From the IMG/VR virus record IMGVR_UViG_3300035698_018500, positions 1-52,182 of that record: a stretch of DNA of 52,182 nt; one strand, given 5' to 3'. The stretch's first letter is position 1. Each line of letters starts with the position of its first letter. The notes under the pieces were generated by a model. That model was not told the origin of the DNA. It did not search any database and saw only the letters and a program-made list of their open reading frames with translations. Shown in pieces: positions 16,017-24,460 of this stretch. The position numbers and the translations under genes were made by a program. The DNA is from a virus.

Positions 16017-16391
16017 TTATTTTTTTACACTCCCATCTAAGATATTGATAAATAACTCTTCCCTAATAGGTACGATTAAATTACCAGAACCATCTAAGAA
16101 ATCAATTTCAAATTGACCCACATACCTACCAGCGTGGCTAGTTTGGTTTTGATTAAAGTTGAATGTTAAATAAAATTCATCACCTGTACAATCGGTTCTA
16201 GGTTCTACTTGTTCAATAGTAGCTAATTTTTTAGCAATACGTTTAACACCAGTTATAACATCGGTCATGGTAAAAAATATATTTGCGTTTTGAATTTTAT
16301 AGTTAAATTTTTTAAAATCGTTTCTACCATCATTTATTAATTCTAATTTTAATACTGGTAATGTTGAGTCTTTATTTATGTGAAATTCCAT
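16017..16391 (-). CDS. BppU-like baseplate protein
   Basis: 124 residues. KDSTLPVLKLELINDGRND, then NANIFFTMTDVITGVKRIAK and later GRYVGQFEIDFLDG..LIVPI follow the pattern of the BppU N-terminal domain (baseplate upper protein, which ties receptor-binding fibres to the baseplate). Only this domain is present, so it is a stand-alone version. The C-terminus FINILDGSVKK echoes the ILDGG ends of the fibre proteins at 735-2188. It lies downstream of two fibre genes on the same strand. Confidence 0.6.
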   Translation of the reverse strand: MEFHINKDSTLPVLKLELINDGRNDFKKFNYKIQNANIFFTMTDVITGVKRIAKKLATIEQVEPRTDCTGDEFYLTFNFNQNQTSHAGRYVGQFEIDFLDGSGNLIVPIREELFINILDGSVKK

Positions 16392-16477
16392 AGTTTTTTT
16401 AATATAATTTTTTATTCTTTATCTATAATATAAAATTGGTTGTCTCCATCACCAAAAATTGTTAAATCAGTTTCAAG

Positions 16478-18211
16478 CTATCTATTGCTTGGTAAACCAT
16501 ATTTCCCACCATCTACTTTACAACTGATATCTATATCGTTAAAAGTTATATCACAAATGTTAAACTTAAACTCTGATATTTCACCGATAAAAGTACCAGC
16601 AAAATTTCTCTCTATGTTTAAACCTAAATCATTAATATCTTGCCCATCAAAAGTCATGTTTTCTAGCAATCCTTGTGAACCACCTCCAATACTTAGATTA
16701 AACGGTACGCCAATTTGTTTGGCGTAATATTCGTCTAATCTTTTAGCTACAAACTCTTCAAAATTATCAAAAACGACTTTTAATCTACAATTAACATAAA
16801 TCATTAAACGCCCTTTTCTTCTATTTTTACATATTAATTCTTGTTCAGTATACGTTTCATTTGCAACAAAACGTATACTTATTTTACTCCATTCATCATC
16901 TTTTACAATACCAGCTGGTGAATAATGTTCATCTATTGTAACACCAGTAACATAAATATCGTCACTACACTGACCAGTTAATTTTAAGCTTCTATAACCA
17001 ATACTACCATCGTCTTTAATTCTAAAACCAACAGCGTTATCAATTATGTCTACATCTTTATCTACTTCATATTTAGGTTCGCTATCACCACTATAAGAAC
17101 AAACTGTTTCACGACCATAACCATCACTAGTTCTATTACCACAACCAGTACATGTTTGATTATCTTTTGCTCTACCATAAACCAAAAATGGGTTAGTATA
17201 ATCTGTTTTTTTTGTTTCTAAACTACTAACAAAAATACCACCACCACTATAAGAACAAACTGTTTCACGACCAAATGGTCGGTTGTCTCTACCCGAACCA
17301 CATTTGTTGCACTTATAATTATCATCAGCTCTACCATAAATCAAAAATTGGTTTGTGATTTTTTCAATTTTTATTTGTGGGGGACTTAAAGGCACCATAA
17401 TACTAGATGGTTCATCTAAAATATCAATAGTTGTTTCTTTAATTGTTGTACAAAAATTTGTTATCGTATCAGTACAACCTGTATCAGATGTGCAATTTAT
17501 TGTGCAGCCTGTATTATTTCCATCAAAAATATTCCAAAATTTATTTTCCGCTCTAGTACCCATGTAAAAGAAAAAACCCTTATTGTTAGGGTATAAGTCA
17601 TTTAAAGTAGTGCCAGTATGCGATATTTCTGTTTTATTTAACCAAAAATCAGCAACCCACGCTTTCTTAGTCCTAGTAGGTAATACTTCATATGTTGAAC
17701 CATCTATTTTATAAAAACCTTGATAAAAACCACCGCTTAGCCTTAATTTAGTCCCAATAGGGGTAGTGTCATTAACCAACTCGATAGGGTAAACAAATTG
17801 GTTGGTTGAACCACTAACTAAATTTAATTTTAATCTAAAATCATTAGCTGGTATTGTTAAGTTAGTCGTATTTAAAATATCTAATAAACCAATATTAGAA
17901 TCATCACCAAACGATTTAACATACCTTAACTTACCATTATCTAACCCAGTTAACCCAAAGGTGGGGAAAGTATAACCACTATTAACCGCACCATCCCAAG
18001 CTGCTAAACTAACAATGGTTTCTATACCAACACTATTTTGATAAATCAAAGGGTTATTAAAATCATACCATACAGCTAAACAGCCGTTAGAATCTAACCC
18101 ACCATAATTTATTTCATCTTGGGAATCATTGGCCAAATAAAAGTCCCAATAATCACTATTGGATAATTTTAGGTCTAGTTTGTTAACGTTAAAATTTTTA
18201 ATATTTCCCAT
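16478..18211 (-). CDS. virion/tail protein with two Cys-rich repeats
   Basis: 577 residues, mostly beta-rich. Two repeats of about 37 residues near the middle (coding about 17246-17353 and 17092-17200) share FL[IV]YGRA.DN..C..CG, a Gly-rich linker and GRETVCSYSG, with three Cys each. The C-terminal part resembles a lectin-like (LamG-type) fold (SIGGGSQGLLENMTFDGQDI), suggesting a host-surface binding tail protein (inference). It ends at TAG. The frame continues after the TAG for 21 sensible codons (LETDLTIFGDGDNQFYIIDKE) to a TAA at 16412, so the true end may be further downstream by readthrough, or the TAG may be a recent mutation. It is coupled to the S74 fibre gene with a 2-nt gap. Confidence 0.65.
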   Translation of the reverse strand: MGNIKNFNVNKLDLKLSNSDYWDFYLANDSQDEINYGGLDSNGCLAVWYDFNNPLIYQNSVGIETIVSLAAWDGAVNSGYTFPTFGLTGLDNGKLRYVKSFGDDSNIGLLDILNTTNLTIPANDFRLKLNLVSGSTNQFVYPIELVNDTTPIGTKLRLSGGFYQGFYKIDGSTYEVLPTRTKKAWVADFWLNKTEISHTGTTLNDLYPNNKGFFFYMGTRAENKFWNIFDGNNTGCTINCTSDTGCTDTITNFCTTIKETTIDILDEPSSIMVPLSPPQIKIEKITNQFLIYGRADDNYKCNKCGSGRDNRPFGRETVCSYSGGGIFVSSLETKKTDYTNPFLVYGRAKDNQTCTGCGNRTSDGYGRETVCSYSGDSEPKYEVDKDVDIIDNAVGFRIKDDGSIGYRSLKLTGQCSDDIYVTGVTIDEHYSPAGIVKDDEWSKISIRFVANETYTEQELICKNRRKGRLMIYVNCRLKVVFDNFEEFVAKRLDEYYAKQIGVPFNLSIGGGSQGLLENMTFDGQDINDLGLNIERNFAGTFIGEISEFKFNICDITFNDIDISCKVDGGKYGLPSNR

Positions 18212-18213
18212 TT

Positions 18214-19947
18214 TTAAAAGCTTTCTAAGTTAGCACGTTTCCACCCAGTGCTTGTTTTAATATATACGTAATCCTCATCTCTAGTGATGTTACCTAATGT
18301 TCCAAACATATCACTAGACGAAGTTGGTGTGTATTGTGGGATTGTTAATGTGTTAGGTTTGAAACCATTGTTTGTGGTCCAGTTACCTTCTGAATCTGTA
18401 ACTAAATCAGCCGATAAACCAAGACCTTTTGCGTGTAAAACCCTAATTCCACCATCAACCCCTGTTTCTGGTGTACCGTTATAATTCAAATCAATATTAT
18501 TATCTTCAGCTAATATTGTTTGTGTTTCTAAAAAATGATTAGATGTTGTGCCAGAAGTTATCTCTTTAATTGCCTCAACTAACAAAGGTATTACCCCATC
18601 AATATGTAATCCTTTATAACCATCTTCATCTTCATTTGTAAACACCAATAAAGGTTCAACAATTTCTACTTGTTGTGCTATGAAACCTAATTTAATAGCA
18701 TTAGTTCCAGCATTTCTATCTTTCCATTGATAAGTAACCCCTTGAAGGGCTTTTATTTTAGCCAACGCACCAGTCAATGGTGTTATGTTTTCTTTAAGTC
18801 GTTCATCCGAAGTATTGGTAGTAAGATTACCATTGGCATCAATTCTAACATCATTAACAGATGCTTGTGATGAAATTCGCTTAATGTTTAAAAAATCAAC
18901 ATATGTTGTATTTCTTAGGTCCCCAAAAATGTCGTTACCTAAAACGATGGTGTACTCAGCGTCAGCGGTTGAAGCAGAACCATAAACAAATGACATAAAA
19001 CCATTAGCTATAGTTTCAGAACCACCAGCATATGACCCATAACCATTTGCTTGTGTTCTAAACCCTTCAGCATGTGAATAACTACCAGTTGCTTGTGTTT
19101 CAAAACCTTCAGCGTGTGATGATTCACCACTAGCTATTGTGCTTTGACCTTCAGCGTGTGATGATTTTCCACTAGCTATTGTGCCAGAACCTTCAGCATG
19201 TGACGCAAAACCAGAGGTTAAACAATTATTTCCTTCTGTAACAGAATAATCGCCACTACCCACACCACCAGAACCACTCAATACTGCTGAAGAAACCCCA
19301 GTTCCAGCCACCCAAATATTTGACGTTGACCCACTAGTACCGCCAGAACTAGGTAAAAAACCAACCATACCTTCAGAGTCGATACACGTCAACACATAGC
19401 CTACTTGTGGGTCATTTGTAACAATTAATCTATCGGTTCTTGTAATACCAGATACGTCAGCCCATATTGTTCTTCCAGTAAAATCTAAAGTTCCAGCTGA
19501 TAAATAAAACAAGTTGTTAGTTTGTACTGTACCACTATAATTTCCACTACCTAAATCATCCATAGTTAAAACATCTACATCGTATGAAAAACCAGTATAT
19601 GTTAAATTTATTAAATTCTCATCAATTACAGTTGTTGTTTCAGAATAAAAAATAGGGTCAATTGTTTGAGTTGTTGCGGAATTAGTGGGTGTTATTGCAG
19701 ATAAATATGGTTCGCCTAAGACCATAATAGGGTCACCCCAAGTAAAATTTGTTGTTGTGTTATTCCCAGAAAAATCACTTAAAACAAAATAATCTTGAGT
19801 GACACCACTAGTTAAAAGGTTTGGACCTGTTGGTAGATTACCAAAAGGTACTCCAAAATTAGTTGCACCAGACAAAACAGTAGTTGTTACTATGTCTTGT
19901 TTAACTTGTCTATTGTTAGAAAAATCTAATTTTGTTCTAAATGCCAT
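18214..19947 (-). CDS. tail fibre with YadA-like repeats and S74 intramolecular chaperone
   Basis: 577 residues. Residues about 225-320 hold a ladder of 14-residue repeats (SHAEG..TIASGKS, SHAEGF.TQA.G and similar) as in YadA-like trimeric head repeats. Residues about 380-465 form the peptidase S74 intramolecular chaperone: NTSDERLKENI with the Ser-Asp-x-Arg/Leu-Lys core, then LGFIAQQVE. Family knowledge says S74 domains drive trimerisation of fibres and then cut themselves off. Here about 110 further residues follow S74, ending GWKRANLESF. It is the first gene of the minus operon, from a divergent promoter at 19956-20001. Confidence 0.85.
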   Translation of the reverse strand: MAFRTKLDFSNNRQVKQDIVTTTVLSGATNFGVPFGNLPTGPNLLTSGVTQDYFVLSDFSGNNTTTNFTWGDPIMVLGEPYLSAITPTNSATTQTIDPIFYSETTTVIDENLINLTYTGFSYDVDVLTMDDLGSGNYSGTVQTNNLFYLSAGTLDFTGRTIWADVSGITRTDRLIVTNDPQVGYVLTCIDSEGMVGFLPSSGGTSGSTSNIWVAGTGVSSAVLSGSGGVGSGDYSVTEGNNCLTSGFASHAEGSGTIASGKSSHAEGQSTIASGESSHAEGFETQATGSYSHAEGFRTQANGYGSYAGGSETIANGFMSFVYGSASTADAEYTIVLGNDIFGDLRNTTYVDFLNIKRISSQASVNDVRIDANGNLTTNTSDERLKENITPLTGALAKIKALQGVTYQWKDRNAGTNAIKLGFIAQQVEIVEPLLVFTNEDEDGYKGLHIDGVIPLLVEAIKEITSGTTSNHFLETQTILAEDNNIDLNYNGTPETGVDGGIRVLHAKGLGLSADLVTDSEGNWTTNNGFKPNTLTIPQYTPTSSSDMFGTLGNITRDEDYVYIKTSTGWKRANLESF

Positions 19948-19955
19948 ATTTATAG

Positions 19956-20001
19956 GTTTTATTATAAATATTCTACTTTTTGAATATATTTATAATAAAA
20001 C
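19956..20001. promoter_or_regulatory. divergent pair of late-type promoters
   Basis: GAATATTTATAATAAAAC on the minus strand (19973-19956) and GAATATATTTATAATAAAAC on the plus strand (19982-20001) form an inverted pair 8 nt apart. They serve the S74 fibre gene and the 20010 operon. Both read into an ATG within about 10 nt. This is the clearest evidence for the motif. Confidence 0.7.
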
Positions 20002-20009
20002 GATAATTT

Positions 20010-20501
20010 ATGGCAACATTTAAAAAGAAACAATTTACTGAATCAGTTGGTGGCGATATTTTTTCTGACGGAAGTGATAGAAACGTTACTAATAACAGTG
20101 AAATAGAAACTGGACCAGTTGAAAAACCATACAACGATAATTCTGATTACGAAAAAGGTAGGGCAACAACAACAGATAAAGTATTTGGTCGTTACAGACA
20201 AAATATTCCATGGTTTGCTGTCTATAGTTTTGGTGGTTCTAGGACTGGTGGTGTAGCTGTTAATTATGGTTTAAGGGAATATGATGTAAAAACCATTGTA
20301 AAAAAGAAAACAGTAGAAGAAAAAATAGAAGATTTGGTTAAAAAAAGTAAAACTTCTGATGTTACAGATAAAAACTATAACCCAAAATTAGCTAAAATGA
20401 TTGACACAATTAATGATATTGATTTAACCGATACTCAAATTGAAGACGTTAAAAAAGCATTGGATAGTAAAAAAAATGAAAATAAACCAAAAAATATTTA
20501 A
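20010..20501 (+). CDS. small virion-module protein, function unknown
   Basis: 163 residues, hydrophilic, with charged ends and a compact middle (GRYRQNIPWFAVYSFGGSRTG). The tail is Lys-rich (KKALDSKKNENKPKNI). No known motif seen. It is the first gene of a five-gene plus-strand operon with gaps of 2 to 14 nt and a late-type promoter, so a late structural or assembly role is likely. Confidence 0.6.
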   Translation: MATFKKKQFTESVGGDIFSDGSDRNVTNNSEIETGPVEKPYNDNSDYEKGRATTTDKVFGRYRQNIPWFAVYSFGGSRTGGVAVNYGLREYDVKTIVKKKTVEEKIEDLVKKSKTSDVTDKNYNPKLAKMIDTINDIDLTDTQIEDVKKALDSKKNENKPKNI

Positions 20502-20503
20502 CA

Positions 20504-20944
20504 ATGAACAGGAATATAAAAGACAAAGTTTTAACTACTGGTAAAGAAGAGGGTAAAAAACACCAAGCATATGCTATGGAATTATCTAGACTTAAATCAG
20601 CAAAAGAAATTTGTCTTAACACCAAAAATTGTGTTGAATATAACACATTAGGTGGCGATGCTAGATTTAATGAAATTGAAACAGTTGTTGAAAACCCTAA
20701 AAAGGCTGATGAGTTCAGAAGAAAAACTCAAAAAGATACAAACCCTAACAATATGTATCAAGATGAAAAATCACCAACTGATATTAATACACCTAGTGTA
20801 TCTAGGAAAAGCAACCATGATGGTGGTGAAAAACATAAAATATTAAATAACTATCAAGCTTTAAGCGAGGGAATAACAAAAGAAATTTCTGAAATCAGAT
20901 ATTTAATAGAATATATGAATAATAACAAAAAACAAAACTTATAA
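20504..20944 (+). CDS. small hydrophilic protein, function unknown
   Basis: 146 residues, very charged, mostly predicted helical (MELSRLKSAKEICLNTKNC; GITKEISEIRYLIEYMNNNKK). It follows the 20010 gene by 2 nt. No family recognised; possibly a scaffold or assembly factor. Confidence 0.55.
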   Translation: MNRNIKDKVLTTGKEEGKKHQAYAMELSRLKSAKEICLNTKNCVEYNTLGGDARFNEIETVVENPKKADEFRRKTQKDTNPNNMYQDEKSPTDINTPSVSRKSNHDGGEKHKILNNYQALSEGITKEISEIRYLIEYMNNNKKQNL

Positions 20945-20947
20945 CAC

Positions 20948-21406
20948 ATGCCACAAGTTTACAATGGTGGGCAATCCCCACTAGAATTTTATGCAATTAA
21001 TGGTAACTCATTATATCCTGGTTCTGGTAGATTAGCGATAATCAATCATTCAGCTATCGGTACTGGAAAATACGCTTTCCAAGGACCTTACAAAAACCCT
21101 CAAATAACAGGTAATGTAAATGATAAATATAGTGCTACCAATACCAATGCTATCGCTGACCAACAATCACCATATAATGGTAAAGGTACTGGTGACGGTC
21201 TTACTCTAGGTGTTTATGCAGCGCCAAAAAATTATAATGGTGGTAACACTGAAGATATTAATGGTACTTTGGGTGTTTTTGGTTCTGGTAGAAACTCCCA
21301 AATAACACTTAACGTTGGTACTTGGGGTTATGGTCCTTATCAAGTTGCTGGAGCTGATTACACATTACCTAACACCGCTCTTAATATAGGACAAATAATT
21401 ATTTAA
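20948..21406 (+). CDS. small Gly/Asn-rich virion protein, function unknown
   Basis: 152 residues, rich in Gly, Asn, Tyr and Thr (YNGGQSPLEFYAINGNSLYP; GTLGVFGSGRNSQITLNVGT), with low charge and beta-type composition. This fits a structural surface or spike component. It lies 3 nt after the previous gene in the same operon. Unrecognised family. Confidence 0.6.
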   Translation: MPQVYNGGQSPLEFYAINGNSLYPGSGRLAIINHSAIGTGKYAFQGPYKNPQITGNVNDKYSATNTNAIADQQSPYNGKGTGDGLTLGVYAAPKNYNGGNTEDINGTLGVFGSGRNSQITLNVGTWGYGPYQVAGADYTLPNTALNIGQIII

Positions 21407-21415
21407 AAAAAGACA

Positions 21416-21895
21416 ATGAAACTTTACAATCTATTTAAAGAAGTTATATTAGAAGAAATTAACAAAACTCGTCAGATTATTTCTGAGGGTGTAGCTGTTA
21501 ATGATGTTAAGGCTGCTATAGATGGTAAATATAACGTAAACATTTTATATAGAGATTATGAAGGTCAAGAACCTAGTAAAAGATATGTTCAAGTTTACAA
21601 TTTAGCTAAGACTAAAGCGGGTAATGATTGTATAAGAGCTTATCAAATTTTTGGTGGTTCTAAAACAACACCAAAAAGTGGTGCTTGGAAAATATTTAGA
21701 CTAGATAGGATTGAAGGTTGGTATCCAACAAATATGAAATGGCAGAACCCAGTATCTGATATTAATTCAGGTATTCCAACATATAATCAAACAGGTGACA
21801 AAAGTATGTCTGTTGTTAATAAAAAGGTTAACCCAGATACATTTACTAGACAAAGAAGCGATATTAGTCAAGCACCAACAAATAAAGAAATATAA
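21416..21895 (+). CDS. WYL-like domain protein with T4-type capsid-targeting N-terminus
   Basis: 159 residues. The start MKLYNLFKEVILEEINK resembles the T4 capsid-targeting sequence (MKTYQEFIAEA...). ISE-G at about 22-25 fits the gp21 cleavage rule (I/L)-x-E before a small residue. Residues about 40-105 look like a WYL domain: VNILYRDYEG, then RYVQVYNLAKTKAG, CIRAYQIFGGS and FRLDRIEGWYPT. WYL domains bind ligands or nucleic acids and often regulate transcription or nucleases. An internal head protein delivered with the DNA is inferred. Confidence 0.6.
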   Translation: MKLYNLFKEVILEEINKTRQIISEGVAVNDVKAAIDGKYNVNILYRDYEGQEPSKRYVQVYNLAKTKAGNDCIRAYQIFGGSKTTPKSGAWKIFRLDRIEGWYPTNMKWQNPVSDINSGIPTYNQTGDKSMSVVNKKVNPDTFTRQRSDISQAPTNKEI

Positions 21896-21909
21896 AAATA
21901 AAAAGAAAT

Positions 21910-22500
21910 ATGGAAGCACCAGTACCAGTTAATTTATCCGAATTAAGTGGGATATTAGCAAAATCTAGACAAATAATGTCCAAGGTTGAAAATGAAAAAC
22001 CAGTTAAGGAATCAAGAGATAGTGTTATGAGAGAAAGTTATGGCTCTGGTTATGATGAAAAAGATGAAAGAGAAGCAATCTATGAAAATTATGAAACACA
22101 ACAAAATAGTTTTGACCCAACAAATGTTCAAGATTATACTGAAGAACAAGTTATGAATTCTAAATTACCAGCTAACGTAAAAGAAGCTATGATTAAAAAT
22201 AGAATACCTAGACTTAGTGCTCCACCATCTAAATTTACCGCTGAAGATATTTCTAGAATTACAGGTGCTCCAATTAAAAGACCTACACAATCTAGACCAA
22301 TGGTTAATGAAAACATTCAAAAACCACAACAAAATTCTGAAATGGTTACTATTAGTAAAACAGAATTAAAAGAAATGATTAATGAGGGTATAAATACTTT
22401 CTTCAAACAAGTTTATAATAAAACTATAACCGAGGAAACTATTAAGAAAACAATTAACTTGCTAATCAAAGAAGGTAAAATAACACTAAAAAAGAAATAA
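21910..22500 (+). CDS. virion-module protein with helical C-terminus, function unknown
   Basis: 196 residues. The N-terminal 150 are polar, Pro/Glu-rich and probably disordered (APVPVNLSELSGILAKSRQI...). The last 45 (VTISKTELKEMINEGINTFF, then ...ETIKKTINLLIKEGKITLKKK) form an amphipathic helical domain. Last gene of the 20010 operon, followed by a strong terminator. No family recognised. Confidence 0.6.
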   Translation: MEAPVPVNLSELSGILAKSRQIMSKVENEKPVKESRDSVMRESYGSGYDEKDEREAIYENYETQQNSFDPTNVQDYTEEQVMNSKLPANVKEAMIKNRIPRLSAPPSKFTAEDISRITGAPIKRPTQSRPMVNENIQKPQQNSEMVTISKTELKEMINEGINTFFKQVYNKTITEETIKKTINLLIKEGKITLKKK

Positions 22501-22507
22501 TATTAAT

Positions 22508-22531
22508 AAAAAGACCCATATGGGTCTTTTT
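22508..22531 (+). terminator. intrinsic terminator
   Basis: AAAAAGACCCATATGGGTCTTTTT is a perfect palindrome with a T-run, 7 nt after the stop of the 20010-22500 operon. Confidence 0.85.
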
Positions 22532-22626
22532 CTATTTACTAATGTTTTTAATAACTTATATTTGGGTATTAATAAAACTTTATACAAATTAACGAAAATT
22601 AATAAAAAAAAAATAAAATAATAAAA

Positions 22627-23906
22627 ATGAAACAAAATAAAACAAACATCACCCCAGTTGGTCGCAAAATAAAGGTATTAGTAATACCTAGCGACAGAAC
22701 TGGGGTGAGCTGAAAAGTTACTTTAGAAGCACCAACCCACATATTGCGTTAGAAAATAAATACCCATCGGAATTCCATGTTGACGTGGATTACGAACCAC
22801 AGTTAAATAATGACGATTGGTTAAAACAATACGATATCATTCACTATCATAGAACACTTGGCCCATACGAACAAATGGAATCTTTAATTGAAAAATTTAA
22901 TTCTTTGGGGATTGTTTCTATTATGGATTTAGATGATTATTGGGCACCAGGCACACACCACCCAGCATATCATTTAATTAAAAATAATGAAATCGATAAA
23001 AAAATACTTAACAACCTTAAAGTTGCTAAAAATATTACAACGACTACTAATTTATTTGCTGACGAAATAAAAAAATTTAATAAAAATGTTTTTGTTTTAC
23101 CTAATGCCATTGACCCCACAGAAAAACAATTCACACCAAACTTACAAAAATCTGACAGAATTAGAATTGGGTGGTTAGGTGGTTCTTCACATTTAAAAGA
23201 TTTAGAAATACTTAACAATGTTGTTGGTTGTTTAAGAGCGGATGGTTTATTAGATAAAGTACAATTTGTATTATGTGGTTTTGATACTAGAGGTACACAT
23301 ACAATGATTGATAGTATTACTGGTGAACAAAAAACTAGGGCTATTAAACCATTGGAAAGCGTTTGGTATAAATATGAACAGATTTTTACTGATAACTATC
23401 AAACGATTAGTCCAGAGTATAAAGATTTTTTAATGAAATTTACTTTAGATGAGTACCCTAATATTAGTAATGAACCGTATAGACGTGTTTGGACTAAACC
23501 AATTTCTACATATGCTTCAAACTATAATTTATTTGATATTTCTCTAGCACCTTTAGAAGAAAACATATTTAACAAAGTTAAAAGTCAATTAAAAGTAATT
23601 GAAGCTGGTTTTCACCATAAAGCTATTATAGCGCAAAACTTTGGGCCGTATAAAATTGATTTAAAAAATACAATCAAATATGGTGGTGGTTTTGATATGA
23701 CAGCCAACAGTGTATTGGTCGATTCAAATAAAAACCATAAAGATTGGTATTCAGCGATAAAAAAATTGATTCAAAACCCAGAAGTTGTGACAGCATTACA
23801 AGAAAATCTTCACAATACAATTAAAGACATCTACTCTATGGATAAAGTTACCGAACAAAGAAGAACTTTATACTTAGATTTACTAAATAACAAAATAACA
23901 AAATAA
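22627..23906 (+). CDS. glycosyltransferase (GT4-like) with an internal frame change
   Basis: Two frames join. The first, ATG 22627 to TGA 22711, encodes 28 residues ending KVLVIPSDRTGVS. The second continues from 22716 as SYFRSTNPHIALENKYP and runs to 23906. Together they give a 423-residue protein with the N-terminal motif of phage glycosyltransferases ('...PSDRTGVxYFRS..PH'). The C-terminal half has GT-B features (IRIGWLGGSSHLKDL, EAGFHHKAIIAQNFGPY). The second frame is intact for almost 400 codons, arguing against an old pseudogene. A nested hairpin lies just before the frame change. If no recoding occurs, the internal ATG at 22785 would give a 373-residue protein lacking the nucleotide-proximal N-terminus. 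Confidence 0.7.
22649..22708 (+). promoter_or_regulatory. 60-nt nested stem-loop abutting the frame-change site
   Basis: Outer stem TCACCCCAGTT (22649-22659) with AACTGGGGTGA (22698-22708), 11 bp perfect. Middle stem GTCGC (22661-22665) with GCGAC (22691-22695). Inner hairpin GGTATTA-G-TAATACC (22674-22688). It ends two bases before the in-frame TGA at 22711, while also coding for the conserved glycosyltransferase N-terminus. Confidence 0.7.
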
Positions 23907-23912
23907 CAAATC

Positions 23913-24389
23913 ATGAGTAAAAAAAACGATTTAAAATTAGTATTTGACTTTATAGCTGAATACTTAACTAGCGATGAAGAGCAAACAGAAGTAAGAAAAG
24001 GTAAGGGTTTATTAATCGAAGATTTTAACCCTAAACTTAACACAGAAATATCTGATGACGTAATAACTAAATTAAAATCACCGATTGATAATATCGGTGC
24101 TGATGCTAGTTATATTAAAAACTTAATGGATAGAGTTGAAACTAAAACAAACGACCAAGCACACATAAACAATCAATTAGCTATTCAACGAAAAGAATTT
24201 GGTGTTGAAATTAAAAAACTTAAAGAAAAAATTTCTGAAGATTTAAAAACAGAAAAACTTAATGAAGAAGGTATTGTTGTTTCTGGTGGTACTATTAATG
24301 TAATCACTGAAAATGGTGTTGAAAAAGTTATTGTTGATGATACAGTTTCTAAAACTACATATGAAAAAAAACCTAAAAAACAATACTAA
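23913..24389 (+). CDS. protein of unknown function with coiled-coil segment
   Basis: 158 residues. A helical N-terminus (LVFDFIAEYLTSDEEQ) is followed by a long charged helical segment (LAIQRKEFGVEIKKLKEKIS) likely to form a coiled coil. The C-terminus is a short beta region. It follows the glycosyltransferase by 6 nt and ends in the loop of a terminator. No known family. Confidence 0.55.
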   Translation: MSKKNDLKLVFDFIAEYLTSDEEQTEVRKGKGLLIEDFNPKLNTEISDDVITKLKSPIDNIGADASYIKNLMDRVETKTNDQAHINNQLAIQRKEFGVEIKKLKEKISEDLKTEKLNEEGIVVSGGTINVITENGVEKVIVDDTVSKTTYEKKPKKQY

Positions 24390-24412
24390 AAGACTTGTTT
24401 TTTAGGTTTTTT
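24366..24412 (+). terminator. terminator overlapping the gene end and the next promoter
   Basis: AAAAAACCTAAAAAACAA (24366-24383) pairs perfectly with 24395-24412 (18 bp). The stop codon of the 23913 gene lies in the loop and a T-run closes the stem. The last arm starts with the TTG of the next promoter. Confidence 0.7.
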
Positions 24413-24425
24413 GTTCGTATATTTG
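24395..24425 (+). promoter_or_regulatory. Bacteroidota-type promoter of the HD-dut-guaB operon
   Basis: TTG (24395-24397), 20 nt, TATATTTG (24418-24425). A perfect fit to TTG-N20-TAnnTTTG, 35 nt before the ATG at 24461. Confidence 0.7.
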
Positions 24426-24460
24426 TAAAAAATATATAACACATTTAAACAAAAAAAACA

